DNA of 64,000 nucleotides from Rhopalosiphum padi (taxonomy: Eukaryota > Arthropoda > Insecta > Hemiptera > Aphididae). Of this stretch, positions 40,401 through 55,700 are shown piece by piece. The DNA is taken from positions 4,581,178-4,645,177 of the forward strand of contig NC_083598.1 of assembly GCF_020882245.1 (NCBI RefSeq), given 5' to 3'. The position numbers were made by a program, and so were the translations under genes. The notes beneath the pieces are model-generated. The model saw only the letters and a program-made list of their open reading frames with translations, had not been told where the DNA came from and did not search any database. The stretch's first letter is position 1, and each line of letters opens with the position of its first letter.

Positions 40401-43400
40401 ATTTATGCCGTACAAAGTACACCATATGATATAATATCGTTTGTGGGCCAATAAATAAAGATTCCTAAAACAAAAACGTTGCAATAATAATATTGTACAA
40501 GTAATAGTTACACTATTCGTTGTATAATATTGTATTCCATAATATAAGCGTGAAATATCACTGTCGAGTTTAACCACAACAATGGTGGACTTGTTATAGT
40601 GTCGTAAATATAGTATACATTTTGAAAATATTTGCATAAATACACCACGCATTTATGAAATATGGTATGTGTATCAATGCAAAATGTATATGCTTATCTA
40701 TATAAGTAATAAATGATTAGCGTTTAAAAGTATATCTTTATGAGATAATCAGTTTATCTAAATAAAATATAATATTATAAATTATAATTATATAACCTAA
40801 ATTGTGTAAGGTATTTAAGAATTACAATTAATAAACAGCCGTTTTGTTGAATAAAAACCTATGTTTATATACGTTACTTATATGTTTCAATGATTTATAT
40901 TTTAATATTAATATAGGTACATAGAAAATTTCAGTTTGTAAATGTATACTATTGTACATAGGATTTTTAATATTTTCCTGAGCGATTCTGAAAAATATAC
41001 ATAAAAAATATTTGTTCATCAATAGTAATATTTGCGTAATTATTTCGGAAAATTTACAGGAAAAAAATTTAACCAAGCACGCGTCATTTAAACGACTACA
41101 TTATAGTGTTATAAAACATATGACCATAAATAAAATAAAATAAAAATAAATACATGACGCAAATATTTCCTTGTACGAGTTTCGTGACGATCACAACTTA
41201 ATTTTATCTTTACAAAATCAAATACACTATATGATTGCCATTTTTGGTATTTTTAGTGTTTTCAGAAATATGTTACACTGTGTATCAAAATACTGCGAAA
41301 ACCACAACACTTATATGATCATTATAATGTTTTAAAATTGTTCCTGAATCGTTGTCCGTGTATAAATAGTCATAATATATTATTATAAATTTCTTACGAC
41401 ACAATATGGAAGTGCTATTGATGATATTATTAGTATACCGAATGGCTATAGGCTACGTGATATTGACGAATCTCCAAAAATGACTCGCTACAATAGGACC
41501 GAGACCGTCATCATAGGTATCGAGTTAAACATTCGTCTGGTCTTCGTCTATTTTTATTTATGGCCGCACCGCCGCAGACGTAGTGCACTCAGACGACCGG
41601 CGGCGACGGCTGATGCAATGATAATGACACGCGAGAACGTCAGCCAAAAAACGTCCGAACTGTGTCGATCTCGGTACGGGCGGCTTTGCTGTTATACGGT
41701 TGAGCAACGATGAATTATTATAATTAATACGATATGTATACGAACAAAAATAAACAACGAAACCGGAAGCGGCGATCACGTGCTGTCCGGTCGATCAAAA
41801 ACCGTGTAATAATGATTTAGATAATTATATTTAGAATTTTAGTATAAAATATATATTTTGATGATCTTAAAACTTTGCTCGTATCCGAGAAGTAGGAATA
41901 AACCCTTAGGGCATTTCCTTAAAAATGCTATGATTTTTGATTTAGTATAATATATTATGATCGCTTCAACTACGCTGCTTTATAATAATAATATTATGAA
42001 TCCTTGAACTTTGCGTTCCCGATCGTGTGCACACGTTAGCGTTTACGTATAATAATTTACAATAATATTACGTTTTGTGTATTTGTGTGTATTATATTTC
42101 GGCCACGTTTTACATTTCGATCTCACGACGAATCCGGCAGATACGTCCGTCGCCGCCGCCGTCTGGAGCCAGACGAATTGATTATTAATTGTCGCGTTAC
42201 GCCAAGTCATTTAAAAAAAAAGTTACATGTGAGTATATAAATGAATTAAAGGTCGGCGGGGTGGCGCCTATACGATTTCTGACGCTTTAATTGTATAGAA
42301 CGACTGAACTCGGCCGATGGTTAATAATAATATTATATATACACGCTAAATGTGCAGGACATGATGTAAATTATTATTATTATCATTATTATTATTATTA
42401 TTGTGCTTGTTGGTGTTTAGTTTATTTATTTACTTTATTTTTTTGTCGAGTAGTAAAACCGTACGCGCAGCTAATATCATACACGTGTTTTCTGTGCACG
42501 GCTATATCGTAATACGACCGCGATGTTCCGGTTTTTTATTTCGTATTATATCGATCGATCGATCAGCCGATGTAGTATTCACCAACACAACGATACAATA
42601 TTATTACGTCAAGACATTACGATCGTTCTTATCCGCAAAACTGAGAAACGCAAAGTAGGTCAAAAAATGGTTTATTTTTTTTTGCGCGTTGTCTTTTGGT
42701 ATGCGGTTTACTCTAAACACTATATAGGTATATTGATATACTATTTTGTAAGAATACATGGATTACTCTGCTAACCGCGCAGTAGGTACCTATATATTAT
42801 AATAACCACGTGTAACTGTAATAAAGATTTATCGACATCGTTGGTGATGATGATAATAATAATAATAATAATAACATAATATCAGTATTTACCTAAATTA
42901 CAAGATATATAATTACATTTCTACGGTATACCACGCGGTATAAGATCATCAAAGAACCTATATCACTTGTACAAATAGGTATCGTTATAGTTATCTCAAC
43001 ATGTTTAAAATAATAAATTTTAGAAACCTATAATGTTATAATAGGTGGTACATTTTATAGATTTACTTCTTCAGTCTTATAACATGATGTTATGCATATG
43101 CGCAGGTACCTACACCTCGCTTAAAGGACAGCAATTTTTTAAGCGATTGCCTAACGATATTTACAATAAGTATATCTACGGCACCGTCTAATTTTCTTTT
43201 CACTAAACATAAATAAATACCTATACCTATACTATTTACGACGACGCAATTATTTTGACGCGCAATAATAAGCTTTTTGTCTTTTGTTATTATGATAAAA
43301 CGCACATACTACAGAATAATAAAACCGTATGAATAGTTTGTAAATAATATCATATCATTGTGTGAAATCGTGAAAGTATACGAAAAATACGCGAATTATT

Positions 43401-46400
43401 GTCTCGAAGCGAGAACTGTTATTTCATGAATAACATTATCATTATCACGATATCAGCTATATGGATAAGTACACGTTTAAGCTATCTACAGCTAATTATA
43501 TTGTTGTCATCGATAACCTATTTTAAATGCATAATAATTAATATTCAAACGATTAGGATATCAAAACAACGCGAACAACAGGAATGACAGTTTGATAAGC
43601 GCTTGTGTTGTCACATATACGTGAAATCGTCAATCGAAAATCCATAACATTATATTATTATTTACCGACAAAATACGATTCAAACAATTGCGTAACGAAT
43701 TATCGTCGAAGACTCTTTGAAGTGAAATAAGCACGTAATGTTATTTGTTCAAATGATTAATGTAAATAACAATATAAATTCGTTAACTTTGGAAAAAAAA
43801 AGTTCCGACTTATAAATTGTTAAAAATGAATTAAAATATAACCATAAACATAAAGTTCAATAACTGCGCGTCTATTGATCTTGGATTGGAGTCGGGAATT
43901 ATATCAGTTTCTTAGTATAGAGAACGAGATTGTTCTAATTCTTAAGAAAAAAAAAAAAAAGCTGTGAAATCATTTAAATATATGTACCTAATATTTATTG
44001 TTAGATGGGTAAAATAATTCTATCTGTAGAAATGTTAGAAGTTTATTTTCAAGTTATCTTTTTTAAATTATGTTACTTAGTTTCAATTATGGTTTTAATT
44101 AGTGAATTGTATAACGAACTGTATCGGACGATATTTAGCTAATATATATATATATAAAAAAAAATGTGTAGGTTTTTGAATCTTGAAAAAAAAAAAGTCA
44201 AAAATGATAAAACTTTTTCATGCCGAGCCGACGTATTTGTTAAACTGGACGAGTAAAAGATTACGTTTTCTACGGTTTTATCCTACACGCGATTGCTCGA
44301 AAAACAACACAGACGCGTATGATACGTACCTAATTATCTATAATATATACTCTACTGCGCGTCATAATCCGTAAAATATGTACAAATGTCTGGTCGGATC
44401 GGAACAGTGTACAGTACGTCCTGTGGATGTATAGATGAGCAAATAAAATTACATACGTACATAGATACACACATGACCGGTTTTGTGGTGCGTAGCAGCA
44501 GGCTGATTAGCGAATACCAAGAAATTTATACATAGTGAAAAAAATTCTCTAACCATAAACGTATAATTATTTTATGCTTTCAGTCACACATACCAATTTA
44601 TTTATTATTATTATTATTATTATTTTTCTTTTTTGGAACATTTTTTACTGCGCAGTTGTACAACACAGGCAGTCGGTAAGCACTTGGTATTGGTAAGACG
44701 TAGTTTTGCACTCGAAACGAAGACAGCTTTTTCGGTCGGCCCCAACGCGATAACCATCACCGCGGTGACCGGTGTATGCGTGTTGGATTTTCGCAATTTA
44801 ATGTTGTGTTGTTAAGACCAATCAACGCAATGCGCGTCGTGATGGCTTAACGTAACGTCGTACCGTATACGCGTATAGTGTAATAATTATAATAATTACG
44901 TTTATCGCGTTTATACGGGTATAGGTATTATAAGTACCTACAACTGATATTGTAACGATATTTTGACACTGTAATTTTATTAGTTGTATGAATATATTAT
45001 AATGTTAATCGTAATGGGTACACGTAATAATAAAACGAGATTACACGCGGAATACGTAATTATTTTGTTGATATTATAAGATATTTCAGTTTTGCTATTT
45101 TCGCGATCGATGTGAATCCAATTCCGAAAATTTTATTTTTTTATTTTTTTTTTTATTTCAAAACATAATATTTGTCGCGTTAAATGGGTTAGGTCGATAT
45201 TTTATCAATAATATTGTGTGGCTATATTATATTCGTATTTACTTGGTAGATTACTGACGGTACATGGACATCGATGCAATTTTCAGCAAAACGTATATAA
45301 TCTCACATCATATAATTGCAAATCAGAACAATTATATCAGACACACGTGCGTATCTATTATATGCATTTAGGTTATTAAACAATATTTGCGCGTATGTAC
45401 GGTTTACTTCACCTCCACACTCGTTACGGACATTGATCTGCCCACGTTAAACCGCGTTGAGATAATCTACATATTTATAATAGATTAATGGATCGCAATG
45501 AATTTTTCGTCTTAACGTGTTATTGTGAAATAAAATTCCTTAGCTCCCTTTGAAAATTCCTAAGCTTATATACATACGCTGCTCGCTGTATGTAGGTAAC
45601 TCGTATCCAAGTTTTGTTGTCTCTGGTTGAAGGCCATTAGAATATGTACTGAATATAGAGATGTCCTTGAGTCTTGACGAATTCAACCTATTTATTTCAT
45701 ACGATCGACTAATACAAGTATGAGATCTTGATATACACGAGTTTGGTGTAGGTAAACATATTTATAAGTGCACACACTACATTATATTATAAATTATTTT
45801 ATCGACAGCCATGCAAATACTGAACGACGTCGTTAAAAGTTGAAGCGATATAAAAATTATTATTTCACATCGAAATTTGAATAACTAGACGATATAGTTT
45901 TTTGACACTCAATTAAAATAAAGCTCATTATAACATTATGTAAGTAATATCTATCGTTCAAACAATTCCATACAAATATTATAAACGAAAATTTATTATT
46001 TAACTGCTATTCATCTATTTTACCACTGATGGAATGCATTATTGTAATAATCTCAATCGTAAATTCGTAAAAGTTGTTCGTCGAGTTCCAACTTCCAACG
46101 TCTCAGTTCACCTGATCTAATACTTAGTGGTTCTTATTCAAATTCTAATTGTTTATTTTTCAACATCAGCTTTTACTTTTAGACAATATGTTATAATCTC
46201 GTAATAATACAGTGAATAACATCGATTTATACATTCAAATATTATGTACAAATAGGTAACAACAAACAATTTGAGAATGTTGTTGACGCGAGATCGACGG
46301 TCATCATTGGATGCACGAAGACATCCTAAATAATGGTGATGTACTGCAATATTGTGCATACAACGAGAAACAAAAAAAAAAAAAAAAATACTCAAATTTA

Positions 46401-49400
46401 ATGTGTCGATAACTTGAACGATACAATAATATGCGTGTGTTGTCATTTTTCGAGACCTTGAGCTCCTACTATTACAAGCCGTACCTATAATGGTATTGCG
46501 ATTTGCGACAAACAATTTATCACGTCTAGTCAATATAATGTATAATATGTCAAAAATATAAACAACACCGACCATGCGCAAACAGCAGAAGACTATATTA
46601 TTATAATAATATGATATAATATATGGACCGGGCGAAGATTATCGTCGTAAAACAAATCGAACTATTTTGCCGGTACTGCAGTGTTCCGTCAAAAAATATA
46701 CGTACAAAAACAATGCGATGCATTAGAAACAGTTAGAGTACCTGAATATGAAATTTATAAAAAAAAATTGAAAAAAACGGTGTTTGGTGATGCACTGCAT
46801 ACGCGATAAGATGAAAAAATATTACAAACTATTATTCAAACTATAAAGACGAACGAATTTACAGAAATTAATTATGTGTTACGTATAATATGATTACAAC
46901 TAGTACAATGAACTGTTTTCTAAAACAATATATCTCTCTACCGTTGTTGACTGGCACAACTACATTCACCAATGCCGCAATTTAGGGACATTAAACAATG
47001 TTTCTTACAGTGTCAAGTCGCTGTACCAGTACAATGTACATGTACGAAATTTATCTATGGTGATAATAACTGTAGATACGTTAAATTGCAAATGATCCTA
47101 TTGATTTGATCATTTTACTCGTAATTATAAACGATAATATTATACATATAAAATAATGTACGTTAACTATTAAGCAAATTGGTACCAAATTAGAGTGTGT
47201 AATAACTTCGTTATTCGACTCTCTTTTTATAGGGTGACTTATACGTGAATTTCGTTTTAGCACACAAAAATTTAATTTTTTTGCTTATTATAATATAGGG
47301 TTGCCATTGGTTGCAAAAATAGAATTCAGTTAATATTTTATGCTCAACCGGTTTTAAATTAAAATTGCAGAGATTGCTGAAAATATATCATAAAAGTTTA
47401 ATTACCTAGTCGTTGAGCTATTTTCAAAAATATATCAACTGCTAAATCCAATACGCTAAATGCAAATAAAGCAACTCGATCAAATCATTCGAGTCATTGT
47501 TATTGACTATTGTATAATATGTACATTATAATTTTGGACTGCATAATATTATTATAATCTTTATTATAACTGAATGTGGTTATCTATCGTGTTATATAAA
47601 CATTACAAACACATTGATTGTGTAAATTAAAAACGATTAAATAAAATATCGTAACGTTATAAAATTCGTATTAAAAAGTTCTATATATTATAATATTATA
47701 TATATATCATATATAATTTATATTTCTGCGATAATCAATTACGATGTCGTGTTTATTATACCGAATGTGCAGTATTCGCGGAAATATATTTTTAAATATT
47801 TTTAAAGAGATCATTGATATTTCTTAGATGATCAATAACGCGCACGTATAATACAAAATCCAGTCTGATAGTCAATGTACAATATATTATACACAATATT
47901 TGAATAACATTGTGTTCATATTAACAATGAACTGATTCCACGAATCGCTATGATAATGACAAAATTTTAACTTTCAGCTGACCAACAACAACTTGAACAA
48001 ATATAACTACAATTATTTAAGATTTATTGCAATCAACGCAATCACAGAATCCTAACGCTATATCATAAATTGTAAGTTGTAAATAATTTTAAGTTTATTG
48101 TCTGGTACATTTGGATCAAAGTGGATGTGCAAACGTGAAGTAGTCCCACATCATTTACTTTGGCCATATCTTATTCGAATCGATGAATTTACTAATTCAA
48201 AAAATCAACCTACAAATTGAGTTTCTACTATATTACCCGGTGTGTTTGGACATATAGTCGGGAAGAGACGTCTAACTTTTCACACACGTCATAGAATAAA
48301 CATATCAAGTCATTAAATTTTGCTCAGACTATACCAAAAACTTAAATTCGAAATTGAATGTTTACATATAAAATAATTAATTTATTATTTACTCTTGGTT
48401 TATCTTTCCTACTCGTAGAAAAATATATAATATGTGATGATGATTAATAAATAATGAGATTTTGTAATCGATATTGTTGTTTTATGGATTTTATTAAATC
48501 TGAAAAAGTTGGCTTAAATTATCCTACAAAAAACAATCGGACACTGGAATTATAATATGTTGAAATTAAACGGTGCGATTTTTAATATTTTCGATTAATG
48601 CGGTTTCATTTCATATAAATATATCAGCAAATATAGTCTGGTGATCTTTACACTTTACCGTACTGTTATACACTCGTTTATCATGATACCTGTATGGCTG
48701 TATGTTATTCAGGTAGATATAACAACGTTACGTGAATTCTTAACAATGATCAAATAATTTTGCGCATAATATTTAATAATAATATAAACCAGGCTACATA
48801 TTATTATATTATAACAATAATAATTATTACTATATTATTATATATTACCACGGCGCACAATAAAATACAGTTAGCCGACAAATTGAATCTCAAAACATTA
48901 TTTTTATCTAAGTCATGATGACTAGAGTTACACGTTTGGCAAGCATGCGCTATCGCATTCCAAAAAGTTCATGTTATTATAATATATTATTATCATTTGG
49001 CGCCCGAGTGATTGACCCTGGCCCGAAACTTTTCTGGTCCTGAGCGGATATAGCGATATAGACTCGATATTATAATATGCTAACACTACTACCTGTTCGA
49101 TTATCACGTTTACACTGAATGTCCTAAACACATAATAATATGTTTTTATATTGAGCAGTATACGTCGTCATTATGGATTCTAAAAAACTTCCGCCCGATC
49201 ACCTGTTGCCGTTATGCCGCGGAGGAAAAAGTCAGTGCACTGGCTGCAGTCCCTGCTCACGTCCGACAATTCTTGGCTAGAGAAAACTAGTAAGGCGATG
49301 GTAATATTATTGTAAGCTGTGCTACAACTATTAAACAATAACATGAGCTAAAATGTTTACATTTTTCACAAAAGCCAATCAAATACTTCAATGTGGATTA

Positions 49401-49675
49401 AACCGGTCTTGTTTATGATATACGTACGTAATTATGTCGAGTTGCTTGTTGTTCGTTTAAAGAAGTATTAAACCTAATTAGTCGATTATACAATGCGACA
49501 TACTCTCATAGTTGTGTCCGCCACAATTTATAACATTATTGTGTACAATATGAGTAAGTGGGTGGCGTGAATAGATAGGTGGTGAAGGGGCAATTATTTG
49601 ATTTCATAACAAATAGGTACCTGCGCAATTGCGACGCGCGAACGATAACGGGCGTATTTAATTATCGGTGATAAC

Positions 49676-49706
<31 letters not shown>

Positions 49707-52700
49707 TACTACACGTCTACACAAACGTGTTATCTCGTAAAAAAAAAACGTGTATATTGTGTACAGATAAAAACATCAATATTCGAGATTAATCACCAAC
49801 AGTGGTTAGCGGGCGAGCTATGAGTAGGCGAAGACAACCGCGATTTTAACCGCCGGCGACGGAAACTGTATGGAAAACGCGTTTCGCATTATTTACCTGC
49901 CGTTATATTTAACCGATTGTGGTTTAGGGTTGTTTTTTCTGTTATCGTCTTAACACTAAGCGTAATGGTGATTTCCTGTACAATATGTTGTTGGCTGGTA
50001 TTTAAGCACTGCCTTTTTTCACTTGTGCCTATACATAAAATAAAATCGTAAAGTTTATCGTTTTTAATTGCTAATCATTCTTTTGAGGTCAGGCGATGAC
50101 CTGCCGCATAGCGGACTTGCTGTGGTAATGTTTATTTATTTACGTTGATAGAAATACAAATAACAGATGAAGCGATAAAAATACGAATACATTATCATGT
50201 ACAACTATTGACTATTATTTTAAAATTTAAAATTAATACTAACTCGATTAGAATTGGCTTTCATCCGGTATTTTTCATATAAAATTTTGTACATGCACAA
50301 GGCTATATTATTTTTTAAAAATGCGATTGAATTATGATAATCTACACAATATTTTTATACTCAAATATAGAAATTTACTTGTTTTTTTTTTTTAATACAA
50401 CATTTATTTCTATTAACAATCTTACATATTATATGATAACGTTGAATTATGAATATCTAGGTCAAAATAAAATACAATACCGCTGTCAAAAGTATTAACG
50501 ATCGAACCCATAATACATACGTACATACGTTAATAACAAATTACCTTATAATAATTTTTATTACTTACATATTACTAACTGTTGTCTATTAAGTCATAAA
50601 AAAATGTTAAGCTAAATAATAATTGCATTCGTTTATTAATTATTCTGTAATTAATTATATTTAAAAAATAAGAAAACAAATTTTTGCTTCTAATAAACTG
50701 TAATTATATAATAATTTGGTTTATATTTTTAAACATAACTTATAGTAAATTAATGACTAACATCGTATAATAATTTTTCTTTTTTAATGTATTACATTTT
50801 ATTATTAGATTTAAAATACCTGTTTTTTTTTTTAAGAGTGTCGACAGTATAATATGTATTATAACTTATAATGGCTATAAGTCTATAACTATTAACTGTT
50901 AAGTATTTAATAATTGCACCGAATAAAAGAAAACCGTACAAGTATATTTTTAGACAATAATTATTCATATTATAATTATTATTATGCAGGTAGTTGTTAC
51001 AAATAACTAGAATGGAACTAGATTTTTCACCTACATAATCGTTTGAAAAGTTGAACAAACCTTAATTTTGTGTTATGGCTTTTTTTTATGTAACAACATT
51101 CTGTTATATATTTAAGCGTTAATGTTGCGACTATATGATCATGGTAAAATAAATACCTTAGAATATTAGCAACAATACGAATTTTGGTCTGATTGATGTA
51201 TTTCAGTCTTCTTAGTGTAATAGTAATTAACCTCATTGAATTGGCCGTGCATTAAATTTATTGCCCAAATATAATATTTTATTATTTATATTAAATATAT
51301 AATAAAAATCGCATTGACCGATAGATTGTAAAAAAACATATGCATAATATGTACACATGTGTGTGTGTGTAAAAGAGTTAAATTATTTAAAAATATTCAT
51401 TATAAATTAAATTGAAAATAATACACAAATACATTTTACATTTCGTTAAAAAATTAATAATTCTATGGTTTTTTATTTTTTTATACATAAAATATATTAA
51501 TTTTCTATTTTATTTTTAACTTGATATAACATGTTTTTCATCATACCACGAATAGAATAATTATTATACAAGTAAAGTTAAAAATATTCTTGTTAATAGT
51601 CACATTGACAGATATCAACTCTTATTAATAAATACGTATTGATTAATTTTATTATACTACAAAATGTCATATTAAATAGTTATATTTACAAATAATTAAT
51701 GTATTTGGAAATTTAGTGAAGACTTAAGATTTTGTTCATATTAACCAATCACGTACTAACGGCTTCTACTAGGTATATTGTATAATGTGTATATATTTAA
51801 TATTATCATATTATATTCTACCAATGAAAAGAAGCATACCACTATACGATCTATACGGTACTTATCGAAAAAAATGCTGATACACTTATCTGTTTTGTTA
51901 TGAAATGGAAATAAATAAATTGTGGTCAGCATTTTAAGATTATATTCAATCTGTTGCTACCATTCTACCAAATAGGTAACCGAGAGAAAATTAACGGTCA
52001 AACTGCAGCGACGTAAACGCGCATCAATCATTCGTTGTCGTTCTATCAAACACTGGCGGCTGACCTACGTGTTTTGGTGCGTGAACAACAATTATAACAG
52101 TCAACATAATCACATAATATAATGTACCATATTATATGGTAAAACATTGGTAACTATAACTTCGACGATATATACGCGAACTTTGTAGCGTTTTTCGCAG
52201 GGAGTCTAACGGCTAAAGGCTAAAGATAATGAATTTAATTATAATTTATATAAACACATTTGATAAAAATTGCTTATTAGCCATTAGTTAATTTCTCGTT
52301 AGTCCTTTTATTTCACATATTTATATTTGGTCGTGTAACAAATATCTTTATTCCTAGTTTCTTCAAATTTTGGTTTAAAATTTTTTACGGTTTACGGGTT
52401 TTGTGCAAAAAACGGAAAATTGTTTACGGGTTAATCGGTTTTACAACGCGACCTCTCTAACTCGTTTTGACTCTTTGGTGTTTTGTATCATATCTGATAT
52501 CTGTCACGATAAGCTATTTACTATTTAGTACGAGAAACAGGAAATAATCAGATCACGCGTTCGACAATGCTCATACGACAACGACATACTGTTTTTGGCA
52601 ATCACACAAGCGCCGCAGTTGGTATACATATATTTATATTTATACAAGAACCGGCTGTGGCAATATACGATAGTATACGAACTTTCAAGACCATTCGCGC

Positions 52701-55700
52701 ATATAAATATTATATGATATTTTGTAAAGTAAAGTCACTGACGGCGGTACGTCTTTAGTGGTTATATTTAAATCTCGAATGATAACGATGAGGTTGTATT
52801 ATTATTGCGTATACTATCGCCATCATCGTTGTATGGTTTATGCATCGGCGAAAACAGGAGAATGGAGGAACTGGAATGTTTCGATTTCGAAATGTACAAA
52901 AATTAGGAAAACAATTTATTTTATCTGTTATTATTACTACCTATATACTTTGACGGCAGTGAGAAAATCTGTAACGCTATAATAATGACTATATTAATAA
53001 ATAACGATAATGGCATTTTATAAAGAAGAAATAACACACGATGTTTTCATTAGCTCAGCGTCCCAGTTTATTCTCTAAATAAGTACGTATAATACAATCA
53101 GTAAACCGTTGGCAGATATGAGATTATGCTGGTTATTTTTTCTCCCACATAATATTATATTTTAAAAAGTGAATGAAAACTATGTTTAGTCTAAAAAAAA
53201 TCGTAGTTTATGAAAAATATCTTGGCAATCTATTTTATTTGCTTCGAGTATCACTTAGAATACTAACATATTATTATTATTAAGTTTAAAACATATTTAT
53301 ACTGGTGACATAAAATCTGAACAGTGAACATATTGTTTTGAATAACCAGTATATTGTTATATAAGATTGACGGCGACGATCGATATGATATTGTTATGCA
53401 ATATTACAGTAGAACATTTTGACGAGATAGGTATAAGATTGACTATGGCGAAAATTGAATAAATACGCAAATACGGCAATACGCTAAAGTTTAAGAGGAA
53501 TTAGTGTCAATTTCGGCTGTCGCATCATGCGTAATCGTTCAAAGTGCATCAATAGTTATTGAGACGGAAGAAACGAAATTTTGTCCAAAAATAATTTCCA
53601 TAACTCAACCTAATAAACGAGTTACACGATATTTTGGTATGTTTTTCTTTTTCGAATAATGTACATTGCGTACACAAAACACGATACATATTTAAAAATA
53701 TTATTATGTTTAAAAATTAAAAATTCAACGTTTAGTAAATTTAAAATCCCAACAAAAAGTTTACCTTCGAAACATACGCTATTAAATTACGCTCAAGTAA
53801 TACGTGAGTATTTGGACAAGTATTCAAGTACAATAATATATCCAGTAGTGACTAATTGGATAATTGGATACACCCCATGACACAACGTTTTAATTTTCTT
53901 TCGGAGAAACGCATACAGTCAATATTCTAAGGGAACTGAATATCAGAATGAAAATAAATTACGCGAAAACGAGAAAATACGAATAAATTACGTGACTAAT
54001 ATTTTTATGATAAAACGATTGACGAGGAAAAGGTTTATTGTGGATCCTTATTCCGTGACTGCTCTCGTATCTATCACTTGAGTCATTTCGTTTTTTTTTT
54101 TTTTTTAATTATCTCCATAAAAATATGCAAACCGCGGATTCGCTTTTAAATTTATCAAATTTTCTGTCTGGTGGCCAATTTAAGAAACGCTCTAAATCAC
54201 AATAATATTGGATTTTAAATACGTGAATTTTGACCTTTCCAAATAACGCCACTATGTGAGACGTATGTAAGACGCACGCGTTTAATTTTCTATAGGTTTT
54301 CGTTACCTACCATTGTCACGGTCTTCAACGAATACCTACTATTTGTTATAACTGAACGTGTATAGATACACTATTACTACGTGAATATAATAATATTATA
54401 TGATATCGTTCATATTTATCACCGTACCGTTAAAAAAAAAAAAATTATTGCAATCGTTTGTCGTAATACCGGTTTCCAACGTCCAGAATCATACTTGGCC
54501 ACTTGGGTTACCCGTAAAATTATATAATAAAAATATTATAATTTATTGAGGTTTACTCGTCGGCCTAGGGCGAGGTTTTTCAAATGACTGAATATTATTG
54601 TGTCGTGCACATCGTGATTTTATATTATTATGGTCAATGTAATCGCTTTGGTTTTTTTCCATTATCGCCAAATCACAGTTTTTTTTTTTTTTTTTTTGTG
54701 AAAAGTGACGCGAATAACGCTCGTATTATACTATATTATTATAATACTACTCAGTCATTAAAATGTATACTATACACAATAGCTGCCGTCGCAGGTCGTA
54801 ATTTCATTAATAATGACATACAAAACGATACGCACTAAAAAAAAAATATATATATATATATAAAACAAACACCCGACGTCTGATATAGTATAATAGTCGA
54901 CTGGAGTGTTTTACTGAAATCCCACATACTATGATATTATTCTATTACGCGTTAGAGATTCGATTTTTTTCCCCTAAACGAATAACGTCGAGTCGCCAGA
55001 TAATCATTGCCCTTAATAGATATATTCACGTATTGTGATTCGCAGATGCTGTGTTTTTATATTTTGTGTTTATCATAGTCGTGTGTTATTGTTTGTTACG
55101 GTGAATTATAGTACGTATAATATCTATATAGTGGCTATACTGCTCAAAAAAAAAAAAATTATAGCGATTAGCGACACAATATTTTATATTATTTCAGCTT
55201 TTAAACACTATATGTTCTGAAAATTAAATGTTTCTTAGCAGTTTTGATTAAAATATTAAAATGAATTGTTATTTTAATATATTATTTTACACGTCTTATC
55301 AAATGGTTACATCAAATTATTGTTTTTAATTGTTTTGTAAAAGCTAAATGTGTGATGTAAATATTAATATGAACACAGTTATATGAGGTCTGCAGCCCCG
55401 TCCCTCCCAAAAGATTTCATTAAGATTTACAAGATCTTATTGAGCATTCTCAAGTTGATTCTCTCCAATATTATATTAAACATATTATAAACAATTATCA
55501 GCTTACCCCTTCCCCGCCAAAAGCATAATTTTAAAGTACGTCGCTGTAGTGTTATTCAATGATGAACGTTTTTAAATAAAAATATTTTACATACTCACAA
55601 CTTGCTTAAAAATTAAAATATCGTAAAAAACGAACGAGGGAACATAGATTATATTTTCACCTTTAAGTTTGATAATAGGTCATTTTACTCTAATATTTAA

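Noticed and set aside
55385..55560. C-rich paired motifs suggesting a MITE
   Set aside because: The two CCC-rich stretches are direct rather than inverted, and no flanking duplication is visible.
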